Below, in pieces: positions 16,670 to 25,069 of a stretch of 58,135 nt of DNA (within the stretch, counting starts at the first letter, position 1; every line of letters begins with the position of its first letter). The stretch comes from Rhodobium orientis (GTDB lineage Bacteria > Pseudomonadota > Alphaproteobacteria > Rhizobiales > Rhodobiaceae), in NCBI RefSeq assembly GCF_003258835.1, contig NZ_NPEV01000016.1:1-58135 (forward strand), written 5' to 3'. The position numbers were made by a program, and so were the translations under genes. The notes under the pieces were generated by a model. That model did no database searches and was not told where the DNA came from. It saw nothing but the letters and a program-made list of their open reading frames with translations.

Positions 16670-18229
16670 ATGAAGACCCTTCTGGCTACCGCGATGACCA
16701 TTGCCGCGCTGGCATTTGCTTCGCCGTCCCTCGCCCAGACACCCCCGAACGTTCTGATCGTCGGCCAGATCGCCGAGCCGAAGTCCCTCGACCCCCATGC
16801 GGTGACGGCGGTCAACGACTTCCGCATCCTGATGAACGTCTATGACGGTCTGGTGCGCTACAAGGACGGCACACTCGAAGTCGAGTCGGCGCTGGCCGAG
16901 AGCTGGACGATCTCCGACGACGGCACGGTCTACACCTTCTCCTTACGCGACGGCATCACCTTCCATGACGGCACGCCGTTCAACGCCGAGGCGGTGAAGT
17001 TCAATTTCGAGCGCATGCTCGACGAGGACCACCCGTTCCACGACACCGGCCCGTTCCCCCTCGCCTTCTTCTTTTCCGCGGTCGACACGGTCACGGCCGA
17101 CGACGAGCTGACGGTGGAATTCAAGCTGAAGGAGCCCTATGCCCCATTCCTCTCCAACCTCGCCTATCCGACCGGGCTCATCGTCTCGCCCGAGGCGGTG
17201 AAGCAGTACGGCAAGGATTTCGGCCGCCATCCGACCGGCACCGGCGCCTACAAATTCGCCGAGTGGGACGCCAACGCCAAGGTCGTCGTCTCCCGCAACG
17301 AGGACTACTGGGACGGCGCGCCGTCGCTGGAAGCCGTCATCTACCGGCCGATCACCGACGCCAACACGCGCATCGCGGAAATGCTCTCCGGCGGGCTCGA
17401 CATCATGGTGGAAGTCCCGCCGGACAGCCTGCAGCAGTTCCGCTCCGACGATGCGTTCGTCGTCCACGAGCAGGCGGGCCCGCATCTCTGGTTCCTGATC
17501 CTGAATGCCAAGGAAGGCCCATTCGCCAAGAAGGAGATTCGCCAGGCCGCCAACTACGCCATCAACAAGAAAGCGTTGGTCGACAACATCCTGCAGGGCA
17601 CCGCCGAGGTCGCTGCGGGGCCGACGCCGCCGGCCTTCGCCTGGGCCTACAATGACGGGCTTTCGCCCTATCCCTACGATCCGGAAAAGGCCAAGGCCAT
17701 GCTCCAGGAGGCCGGCTATGACGGCGGCGAGGTCACCTTCTACGTCACGGAAGGCGGCTCCGGCATGCTCGATCCGGTCGCCATGGGCACCGCGATCCAG
17801 GCCGATCTGGAAGCCGTCGGCATGGACGTCAAGATCGAGACCTACGAGTGGAACACCTTCCTCGGCAAGGTCAATCCGGGCCTGGAAGGAAAGGCCGACC
17901 TTGCCGAAATGGCCTGGATGACCAACGATCCGGACACCCTGCCGTTCCTGGCGCTACGCACCGGGGCCTGGCCCGACAAGGGCGGCTTCAACTCCGGCTA
18001 CTACTCCAACCCCAAGGTCGACGAACTCCTGGAAAAGGCGCGCCGCGCCACCGACCAGGACGAGCGCGCGGGCCTCTATAAGGAGATGCAGGAGATCGTC
18101 CGCGAGGACGCCCCCTGGGTGTTCGTCGCCAACTGGAAGCAGAACGCCGTGACGAAGGCGAGCGTCGAGGACTTCAAGCTGCAGCCCTCCTTCTTCCTGA
18201 TGCTGCAAAAGGTCGCCAAGCCGCAGTAG
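16670..18229 (+). CDS. Peptide/nickel-type ABC transporter substrate-binding protein (SBP family 5)
   Basis: 519 residues with a Sec signal (MKTLL to a SLAQ cleavage near 20). Family-5 features: GQIAEPKSLDPHAVTAVNDF, VYDGLVRYKDG, and DGTVYTFSLRDGITFHDGTPFNAEAVKFNFERM. GGAGA five bases before ATG 16670 decides this start over ATG 16658. It delivers ligand to the permeases at 18291 and 19235. The family takes up di/oligopeptides, nickel, opines and other amides; the divergent M20 hydrolase hints at an N-substituted amino acid or ureide. A hairpin follows the gene. Confidence 0.92.
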   Translation: MKTLLATAMTIAALAFASPSLAQTPPNVLIVGQIAEPKSLDPHAVTAVNDFRILMNVYDGLVRYKDGTLEVESALAESWTISDDGTVYTFSLRDGITFHDGTPFNAEAVKFNFERMLDEDHPFHDTGPFPLAFFFSAVDTVTADDELTVEFKLKEPYAPFLSNLAYPTGLIVSPEAVKQYGKDFGRHPTGTGAYKFAEWDANAKVVVSRNEDYWDGAPSLEAVIYRPITDANTRIAEMLSGGLDIMVEVPPDSLQQFRSDDAFVVHEQAGPHLWFLILNAKEGPFAKKEIRQAANYAINKKALVDNILQGTAEVAAGPTPPAFAWAYNDGLSPYPYDPEKAKAMLQEAGYDGGEVTFYVTEGGSGMLDPVAMGTAIQADLEAVGMDVKIETYEWNTFLGKVNPGLEGKADLAEMAWMTNDPDTLPFLALRTGAWPDKGGFNSGYYSNPKVDELLEKARRATDQDERAGLYKEMQEIVREDAPWVFVANWKQNAVTKASVEDFKLQPSFFLMLQKVAKPQ

Positions 18230-18237
18230 CATACGAC

Positions 18238-18261
18238 GCCGCCGGCTTTTCGGTCGGCGGC
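18238..18261 (+). other. Intercistronic hairpin after binding-protein gene
   Basis: GCCGCCG (18238-18244) pairs with CGGCGGC (18255-18261) around a 10-base loop, nine bases after the binding-protein stop and 30 before the permease start. No U-run follows, so full termination is unlikely. Such elements often protect the upstream binding-protein message or reduce downstream expression. Confidence 0.5.
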
Positions 18262-18290
18262 CGTCCTTGCAGCCCGGGGGAGCAGCACCC

Positions 18291-19235
18291 GTGTCGGCCT
18301 ATATCGCGAAACGGCTTCTGGCGGCGATCCCGGTGCTTTTCGGGCTGACGGTCATCGTCTTCCTGATCATGGCGATGATCCCCGGCGACCCGGCGACCGC
18401 CATCCTCGGCTCCTACGCGACGCCGGAGAACGTGGCACGCCTCAACCGCCAGCTCGGCTTGGACAAGACCCTCGTCGAGCAATATGTCATCTGGCTCGGC
18501 AACATGCTCCAGGGCGATTTCGGCCGTTCCTACACCCTCAACCGGCCGGTGATCGACGAGGTCATGGAGCGGTTCTCCGCCACCCTCGTCCTTGCCGGCA
18601 CCTCGCTGCTGCTGTGCTCCGTCTTCGGCCTCATTGCGGGCGTCGTCTCCGCCGTGCGCCAGTTCTCCTTTACCGACAAGATCATCACCTTCGTCGTGCT
18701 CATCGGCATTTCGGTACCGTCCTTCTGGCTCGGCCTTCTCTTGATCCTCGTCTTTGCGGTGAACCTTCGATGGTTCCCGGCCTCGGGCATGTTCGCGATC
18801 TATGGCGGCGGCGACCTTCCCGACCTCCTCTACCACCTCGCCCTTCCCGCCGTGACGCTGGCGGTCGTCGCCACCGGCGTCATCGCCCGGCTGACCCGCA
18901 CGGCGATGCTGGAAGTGCTGCGCCAGGACTTCATCCGCACCGCCCGCGCCAAGGGCGTCACGGAGAACGCCGTCATCTACCGACACGCCTTCAAGGCGGC
19001 CCTCGTCACCGTCATTCCGGTGATCGGCATCCAGGCCGGCTTCGTGCTGGGCGGCGCGGTCTATATCGAGACCGTGTTCCAGTGGCCGGGCATCGGCTCC
19101 ATGCTGGTCAAGGCGATCTCCACCCGTGATCTCTTGCTCGTCCAGGGCGGGGTGCTGGTCGTTGCCGCCGCCTATGTGCTCTTCAACCTCGCCGCCGACG
19201 TCGTCCAGACCCTGCTCGACCCGAGGCTGCGCTGA
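18291..19235 (+). CDS. Peptide-type ABC transporter permease (DppB family)
   Basis: 314 residues from GTG 18291, preceded by GGGGGAG; an upstream TTG frame is not needed. Six helices with DppB features: N-terminal YIAKRLLAAIPVLFGLTVIVFL, GDPATAILG, and the EAA-type loop VLRQDFIRTARAKGVTENAVIYRHAFK. The stop overlaps the start of the next gene by one base (TGATG), so the two membrane subunits are coupled. Confidence 0.9.
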   Translation: MSAYIAKRLLAAIPVLFGLTVIVFLIMAMIPGDPATAILGSYATPENVARLNRQLGLDKTLVEQYVIWLGNMLQGDFGRSYTLNRPVIDEVMERFSATLVLAGTSLLLCSVFGLIAGVVSAVRQFSFTDKIITFVVLIGISVPSFWLGLLLILVFAVNLRWFPASGMFAIYGGGDLPDLLYHLALPAVTLAVVATGVIARLTRTAMLEVLRQDFIRTARAKGVTENAVIYRHAFKAALVTVIPVIGIQAGFVLGGAVYIETVFQWPGIGSMLVKAISTRDLLLVQGGVLVVAAAYVLFNLAADVVQTLLDPRLR

Positions 19236-21163
19236 TGACCGACGCGAGCGCCCCGGCAAGGAGAGCCGCCGCCCGGCCGGACACGCTCCGGCTTCTCCTC
19301 AACAACACGCTGGCAACGGCCGGCCTTGCGATCTTCGCCCTCATCGTCCTGATCGCACTCGCCGCCCCCCTCCTCTCCCTGCCCGACCCGGACGCCACCG
19401 CGCCCGTCGATCGCTTGCTGAGGCCCCTCGCCGACGGCCATCTCCTCGGCACCGATGCCCTCGGCCGCGACATCCTCTCGCGCCTTATCTGGGGCACGCG
19501 GGTCAGCCTTCTCGTCGGCATCTCGGCAACCCTGATCGCCGCCTTCTTCGGCTCTCTGATCGGCCTTGTCGCCGGCTACGCGGGCGGACGTGTCGACACG
19601 CTCTTGATGCGCGGCATCGACATGGTCATGGCCTTTCCCTACATCCTCCTGGCGCTCGCCATCGTCGCTGCGCTCGGACCGGGCCTCCTCAACGCGCTCT
19701 ATGCGATCGCCGTCGTCAACATCCCGTTCTTTGCCCGCAACATCCGCGGCATCGCGCTCGGCCTCTCGCGCCGGGAATTCGTCGACGCCGCCCGGCTCTC
19801 CGGCAAGTCGAACGCCCAGATCCTCTTCTTGGAGGTACTGCCCAACGTCCTGCCGGTGATCATCATCACCATGTCGACCACCATCGGCTGGATGATCCTG
19901 GAGACGGCGGGCCTCTCCTTCCTCGGCCTTGGCGCCCAACCGCCCCAGGCCGACCTAGGCTCCATGCTCGGCGAGGGCCGCAAGATCCTCTTCACCGCGC
20001 CGCACGTCTCGATCATCCCGGGGCTGATGATCTTCGCCCTCGTCATGAGCATCAACCTCCTCGGCGACGGGGTGCGCGACGTCCTCGACCCGCGCCTGAA
20101 ATCCGGCGCCCTGACCCGGCCGGTGGCTCGCACGGCGGTGGCAAAGGGGAACATGCCGGACGACGTCGCCCCTCGGCGCGACGCCATCCTCGACGTGCGC
20201 GACCTGAAGACGGAGTTCCGCTTCGGCGGCGAGGTGTTCAAGGCCGTCGGCGGCGTCGACCTGCATGTCGGGCGCGGCGAATGCCTCGGCATCGTCGGTG
20301 AATCCGGCTCCGGAAAGTCCGTCTCGGCGATGTCGATCATGGGGCTGGTGCCGACGCCGCCCGGCCGCATCGCCGGCGGCATCGCGCTGCTCGACGGCGA
20401 GAATCTTTTCACGGCAACGGACGAGCGCATCCGCCAGCTTCGCGGCTCGGCCGTCTCACATGTCTTCCAGGACCCGCTCTCGACCCTGCATCCGCTCTTC
20501 ACCGTCGGCGCCCAGCTCATCGAAGCCATCCAGGCCCACCGGCCGCTGACGAAGGCGCAAGCGCGCGCGAAGGCCGCGGACCTCTTGAAGCTGGTGCGCA
20601 TCCCGAACCCGGCCGAGCGCCTGAAGTCCTATCCGCACGAGCTCTCCGGCGGCATGCGCCAGCGCATCTGCATCGCCATGGCGCTCGCCAACGACACCAA
20701 GGTCATCATCGCCGACGAGCCAACTACGGCCCTCGACGTGACCGTGCAGGCGCAGGTGCTGGCGCTGTTGGACGCCTTGCGCCGCGAGAAGAACACCGGC
20801 GTTCTCTTCATCACCCACGATTTCGGCGTCGTCTCGGCGATCTGCGACCGCGTCGCGGTGATGTATGCCGGCAAGTTCGTGGAGACCGGAACCACCGAAG
20901 ACGTCCTCAAGGCCCCTGCCCATCCCTACACCGCCAAGCTGATCGACTGCGTGCCCGTCCTCGGCCAGCCGGAGCGCCGGTTGGACGCCATCGAGGGCCG
21001 CCCACCGGTCGTCAACAATCTGCCGGACGGCTGCGCCTTCGCGCCGCGCTGCCCGCGGGCAAAGGACGATTGCAGCGAAGCGCCGATCCCACTCACCGAA
21101 CTCGGCGAAAACCGCACCGTGCGCTGCCTCCACCCCTTGAGCGCGGAGGCCGCCAATGGATGA
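19235..21163 (+). CDS. Fused ABC permease (DppC) and ATPase (DppD)
   Basis: 642 residues. Residues 1-~295 are a DppC permease (hydrophobic start, LLGTDALGRDILSRLIWGTRVSLLVG, EAA loop REFVDAARLSGKSN, and the terminal INLLGDGVRDVLDPRLK). A linker of about 20 residues leads into an ATPase with Walker A GESGSGKS (about 355), signature LSGGMRQ (about 470) and Walker B VIIADEPTTALD (about 491-502), then the DppD tail with a Cys-containing CAFAPRCPRAKDDC. The two are separate proteins in the classical Dpp system; this fusion is a known but less common form. It pairs with the ATPase at 21156. No frameshift is needed. Confidence 0.92.
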   Translation: MTDASAPARRAAARPDTLRLLLNNTLATAGLAIFALIVLIALAAPLLSLPDPDATAPVDRLLRPLADGHLLGTDALGRDILSRLIWGTRVSLLVGISATLIAAFFGSLIGLVAGYAGGRVDTLLMRGIDMVMAFPYILLALAIVAALGPGLLNALYAIAVVNIPFFARNIRGIALGLSRREFVDAARLSGKSNAQILFLEVLPNVLPVIIITMSTTIGWMILETAGLSFLGLGAQPPQADLGSMLGEGRKILFTAPHVSIIPGLMIFALVMSINLLGDGVRDVLDPRLKSGALTRPVARTAVAKGNMPDDVAPRRDAILDVRDLKTEFRFGGEVFKAVGGVDLHVGRGECLGIVGESGSGKSVSAMSIMGLVPTPPGRIAGGIALLDGENLFTATDERIRQLRGSAVSHVFQDPLSTLHPLFTVGAQLIEAIQAHRPLTKAQARAKAADLLKLVRIPNPAERLKSYPHELSGGMRQRICIAMALANDTKVIIADEPTTALDVTVQAQVLALLDALRREKNTGVLFITHDFGVVSAICDRVAVMYAGKFVETGTTEDVLKAPAHPYTAKLIDCVPVLGQPERRLDAIEGRPPVVNNLPDGCAFAPRCPRAKDDCSEAPIPLTELGENRTVRCLHPLSAEAANG

Positions 21164-22139
21164 TGCCGCGCTCCTTCAGATCGACAACGCCGGGCGCGTC
21201 TTCGGCGGCGGACGCACGCTGTTCGGGAGCAAAAAGCCGGCCGTCCACGCCGTTCAGGACGTCAGCTTCAGCGTCAGGAAGGGAGAAACCCTCGGCGTCG
21301 TCGGCGAATCCGGCTGCGGCAAGTCCACGCTCGCGCGCATGATCGTCGGCCTCGATGCGCCGACCGGCGGGCGCATCGTCTTCGACGGCCGCGACCTCGT
21401 CGCCGAGGCCGGCCGCGACCTGAGGCGCCTGTCGCGCGAGGTGCAGTATGTCTTCCAGGACCCGGTCGCCTCGCTAAACCCGCGAAAGACGATCCGCACG
21501 ATCCTCGAAGCCCCGCTGATCCACCTTCTCGGCCTCGACCGGGCCGCGCGCGAAAAACGCCTCGGCGAGCTGATGGACGCCGTCAATCTCGCCCCGGAAT
21601 TCCTCGACCGCTATCCGCACGAATTCTCCGGCGGCCAGGCCCAGCGCATCGGCATTGCCCGCGCGCTCGCCGCCGACCCCAAGCTCATCATCCTCGACGA
21701 GCCGGTCTCCGCCCTCGACGTCTCGGTGCAGGCGCAGGTGCTCAACATCCTCGACGGTCTGAAGGACCGCTTCGGCCTCACCTACATCTTCATCAGCCAC
21801 GATTTATCGGTCGTTGAAAGCGTCAGCGACCGGGTCGCGGTGATGTATTTCGGCCGGCTCGTGGAGATCGGGCCGGGCCGCACCGTACTCAGCACACCCC
21901 GCCATCCCTACACACATCTGCTGCTGCAGTCGGCGCCGGCGCCCGGCCGCCGCGCGCTGATCTCCGAAGACGCCAACACCGAGCTTCCCGACCCCTACAA
22001 TCCGCCCCCCGGCTGCGCCTTTCATGCCCGCTGTCCGCGCGGCACCGACATCTGCATGACCAAGATCCCGCCGCTTGAGGCAATGTCCGGCGAGACGGAT
22101 CACCGGGCGGCCTGTTTCCATCCCCACGAGGCACGATAG
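21156..22139 (+). CDS. Peptide-type ABC transporter ATPase (DppF family)
   Basis: 327 residues. Walker A GESGCGKST (about 50), FSGGQAQRIG signature (about 157), Walker B LIILDEPVSALD (about 178), then the oligopeptide-specific C-terminal tail with CAFHARCPRGTDIC. It overlaps the fused permease-ATPase gene by eight bases, with GGAGG ahead of ATG 21156. It forms the second nucleotide-binding subunit of the importer. Confidence 0.92.
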   Translation: MDDAALLQIDNAGRVFGGGRTLFGSKKPAVHAVQDVSFSVRKGETLGVVGESGCGKSTLARMIVGLDAPTGGRIVFDGRDLVAEAGRDLRRLSREVQYVFQDPVASLNPRKTIRTILEAPLIHLLGLDRAAREKRLGELMDAVNLAPEFLDRYPHEFSGGQAQRIGIARALAADPKLIILDEPVSALDVSVQAQVLNILDGLKDRFGLTYIFISHDLSVVESVSDRVAVMYFGRLVEIGPGRTVLSTPRHPYTHLLLQSAPAPGRRALISEDANTELPDPYNPPPGCAFHARCPRGTDICMTKIPPLEAMSGETDHRAACFHPHEAR

Positions 22140-22145
22140 GCAGCA

Positions 22146-22931
22146 ATGAGCGATGCGAGCGACAGACCTGCGCCCGTGGTGCCGCCGCAGGGCGCCAGGA
22201 AGCGCAAACGACCCGACATCGTTGCCGAGGCGATCCGCGACCGCATCATGCAGTCCGGCCTTTCCCCCGGCGACCGCATCCCGGCCGACTGGCTCGACAC
22301 CGAGGCGCTGAAGGTCTCCCGCGGCACCTTGCGCGAGGCGCTGAAGGTGCTGGAATTCGAAGGCCTGATCGCGACCAAGACGGGCCCCGGCGGCGGCGCC
22401 TTCATCGCCGCCATCGTGCCGGAAAACGCGCTGCGGATGCTCGACAATCTGTTCCTGTTTTCCCCGCCCTCGATCGCCGACATCTATGCGATCCGCAAGC
22501 TGCTGGAGCCGGAACTCGCCGCCTCCGCCGCCGGCGGCGCCCTGTCGCCTGAGGCCTTCGCGGCCCTGGAGGCAACGATCCGGCTCTACGAGGCCGAGCC
22601 CTTGTCCGGCGAGGAGGAGTACCGCCAGCGCATGGCGGAGCTCGACTTCCATGCCGAGCTCGCCCGCAACAGCCCGAACCGGCTGCTCGGCTTCATCGCC
22701 GTCTTCCTGCTCAGCCTGCTGCGCGACATGACCGTCTGCCGCGAGATCTACCGCGAGCCCCATCCGGAGCTGCGCGAGACCGGCCTCAACTACCAGGTGC
22801 TCCTGTTACGGGCGATCAAGGCGGGCGACGGCCCCCGCGCCCGGCAGATCATGCGCGAGCACATGGTCGAGGCGGAAAAATACATGCTGGAGCGCGCCGT
22901 TTTGCGCGAGCGCCCGGCCTCAAGGCCGTGA
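22146..22931 (+). CDS. GntR-family regulator (FadR/FCD subfamily)
   Basis: 261 residues. Winged HTH at about residues 20-85 (KVSRGTLREALKVLEFEGLI), then an FCD domain with the helical ligand pocket (IRKLLEPELAASAAGG, ELDFHAELARNSPN). It starts six bases after the ATPase stop in the same direction, so it is probably part of the transporter operon and gives feedback control. Likely targets are the palindrome at 16592-16609 and its divergent promoters. Confidence 0.88.
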   Translation: MSDASDRPAPVVPPQGARKRKRPDIVAEAIRDRIMQSGLSPGDRIPADWLDTEALKVSRGTLREALKVLEFEGLIATKTGPGGGAFIAAIVPENALRMLDNLFLFSPPSIADIYAIRKLLEPELAASAAGGALSPEAFAALEATIRLYEAEPLSGEEEYRQRMAELDFHAELARNSPNRLLGFIAVFLLSLLRDMTVCREIYREPHPELRETGLNYQVLLLRAIKAGDGPRARQIMREHMVEAEKYMLERAVLRERPASRP

Positions 22932-22975
22932 GACCAGGGCCGGATCTGTAGAGTGTTTCGCGCGCGGATGCCGCC

Positions 22976-23926
22976 TCAGGCGACGAGCTCACGTTCGCGC
23001 GCGGAATTCATGAACGCTTCGGTCTCCTCGAAACTGACGATACCGGCGTCCGAGCCGAGGCCGGTCGCCACCAGCGCGCCGCAGGCGGAGGCAAAGCGGA
23101 CGGATTTCTCGATGTCCCAGTCGTGGGAAAGACCCGCGATGAGGCCCGCGGTGAAGGCATCGCCGCAGCCGGTGGTGTCCTTGACGTCCACATCGAAGGC
23201 CGGCAGCCGGATCACCGTGTCGGCGGTCATCGCCACGCAGCCCTCGCCGCCGCAGGTGATGAGGCAGTTCGCGGCGCCGAGATCGCGGAAGAACATGGCG
23301 GCGTCCTCCGGATCGCTGCACCCGCTCATCGCCGAAGCGTCCTCGATGCTCGGCACGAAATAGTCGACGTAAGGCAGCGACGGCCGCAGCACGTCGACGG
23401 TCTCCGGCGTTGCCGACAGAAGGTCGAAGGTGGTGGTGCAGCCGGCCTCCTTGGCCGCCTTCAGGAAGGCCGAGGTCGGCGCGCCGTCGAAGGCAGCCAG
23501 CAGCGGCATGCCACCGACATGAACGAACTTGGCATCGAGCACATCGCCGTAATCCGCCTCGCCGAGGGTGAAGGCGTCGGACGCGCCACGCCGATGCAGC
23601 GCCGGCCGGTCGCCGTTCGGGCGCACGTTGAGGATGGTGGCCGACGTCGGGATGCCGGCAAGCCGCCGCATCGCGCCGACATCGACGCCGAATGTCTGGA
23701 GCGTGTGGAGGACGAAATCGGCCTTCTCGTCCTCGCCGACCGCGCCGACCGCCCGCGTCTTCAGGCCGAGCTTGGCGCAGTCGACCGCCGTGCCGCCGGC
23801 GGTGCCGGCAACGGTCAGGCGGATCTCGTCGATGAAGCGCAGTTCGCCGCCGGGCGGAATGCCGTCGACCGGGCGGCCCAGAACGTCGAGAATATAAAGC
23901 CCGACAACGCTGACATCGAAAGCCAT
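22976..23926 (-). CDS. PfkB-family carbohydrate kinase
   Basis: 316 residues. The ribokinase fold is shown by GGTAVDCAKLG near 44-54 and the C-terminal signature DTTGCGDAFTAGLIAG with catalytic Asp 256. A strong GGAGGAAAAATT precedes ATG 23926. It is the last gene of the long leftward operon that starts with dhaK at 30595, after two permeases, a binding protein and an ATPase. It may phosphorylate the imported sugar, or a by-product, alongside the DhaK/DhaL kinase. The substrate is unknown. Confidence 0.88.
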   Translation of the reverse strand: MAFDVSVVGLYILDVLGRPVDGIPPGGELRFIDEIRLTVAGTAGGTAVDCAKLGLKTRAVGAVGEDEKADFVLHTLQTFGVDVGAMRRLAGIPTSATILNVRPNGDRPALHRRGASDAFTLGEADYGDVLDAKFVHVGGMPLLAAFDGAPTSAFLKAAKEAGCTTTFDLLSATPETVDVLRPSLPYVDYFVPSIEDASAMSGCSDPEDAAMFFRDLGAANCLITCGGEGCVAMTADTVIRLPAFDVDVKDTTGCGDAFTAGLIAGLSHDWDIEKSVRFASACGALVATGLGSDAGIVSFEETEAFMNSARERELVA

Positions 23927-24040
23927 AATTTTTCCTCCAAATCGGTCGCAGGCGTTCGCTGCTCCGCGACCCTTAACGTTCCGTCTTCCCGGTTTTTTTC
24001 TTGATTATCGGTGGTCTCAAATACCCGATTGTCTCCGGTC

Positions 24041-25069
24041 TCAGGCCGATTTGCGCGTTCCGAATACGGCACCGGCCAAGACGATGAAGCAGCCGACGAC
24101 GAAGGTCTGCCAGGTGCTCGGAATGCCGGCGAGGATCAGCACATTGTTGACCAGCGTGATCAGGACGACGCCGAGGATGGTGCCGAGGACGCTGCCGCCA
24201 CCGCCGGTGATGCGCGCCCCGCCGAGGACGACGGCGGCGATCACCGTGAGTTCGGTGCCGACGAGATCGAACGGATTGGCGATCCGGTTGGCGGAGACGT
24301 GCAGCATGCCGGCGATACCGGCAAGGAAGCCGGAAAAGGCAAAGACGAAGACCTGCACCTTGCGCGCGTCATAGCCGAGCCGCTCGGCGATCGACGTATT
24401 GCCGCCGATGGCAAAGATCGCCCGGCCCATCAGGGTCCGGTTGAGGATCCACCAGGTAACGACGGCGGCGGCCACCAGCATCAGCACATAGGCCGGCAGG
24501 ATGGCGATCGATCCGGTGTCGGTCTGCACCCGCCACAGCTCGAATTTGCCGAACTCCTCGATCGGCAGCGGGATGTTTACGAACAGCTCCGTGCCGATGA
24601 AGGTCAGCAGGAAGCCGCGGATGACGTAACTCGTACCGATGGTGACGATCAGCGCCGGCGCCCGGAGATAATGGACGAGAAGGCCGTTGCCGATACCGAT
24701 GATCGTACCGCCGAGCGCCGCGATAACGAGGATGACCGGCATTGGCATCCACGGCGCAGACGCCGCGACCGCCGTGGTGATCCAGTACATCATCAGGGCG
24801 GCGATCGCGGTGAACGACAGGTCGATGCCGCCGGCGGCCAGGATGACCAGGAAGCCGAGGCCGAAGAGACCGGTGACCACCGAGGCGCGGGCCATGTCGA
24901 AAATGTTGGAGACCTGCCAGAACTCCGGCGCGATGGCGCCGATGGTGACGCTGACGAGTACGATCAGGATGAGGGTGAAGACCGGCGGGTTGCGGATCAG
25001 CCAGCGGCCGATCCGCTTCATGGATGCCTGATCCTCGGAGGTGGAGTTGGTCCAGACGAAATCGCTCAT
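24041..25069 (-). CDS. Sugar ABC transporter permease (RbsC family)
   Basis: 342 residues. Typical RbsC-like membrane protein of about ten helices, with GIDLSFTAIAALMMYW, the conserved AFSGFLAGIAGMLHVSAN, and VAAVVLGGARITGGGGSVLGTILGV. The ATG overlaps the stop of the ATPase gene (25066-25069). A second permease of the same family lies at 27888, so the importer probably uses a permease heterodimer, as in AI-2 and rhamnose systems. Confidence 0.9.
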   Translation of the reverse strand: MSDFVWTNSTSEDQASMKRIGRWLIRNPPVFTLILIVLVSVTIGAIAPEFWQVSNIFDMARASVVTGLFGLGFLVILAAGGIDLSFTAIAALMMYWITTAVAASAPWMPMPVILVIAALGGTIIGIGNGLLVHYLRAPALIVTIGTSYVIRGFLLTFIGTELFVNIPLPIEEFGKFELWRVQTDTGSIAILPAYVLMLVAAAVVTWWILNRTLMGRAIFAIGGNTSIAERLGYDARKVQVFVFAFSGFLAGIAGMLHVSANRIANPFDLVGTELTVIAAVVLGGARITGGGGSVLGTILGVVLITLVNNVLILAGIPSTWQTFVVGCFIVLAGAVFGTRKSA

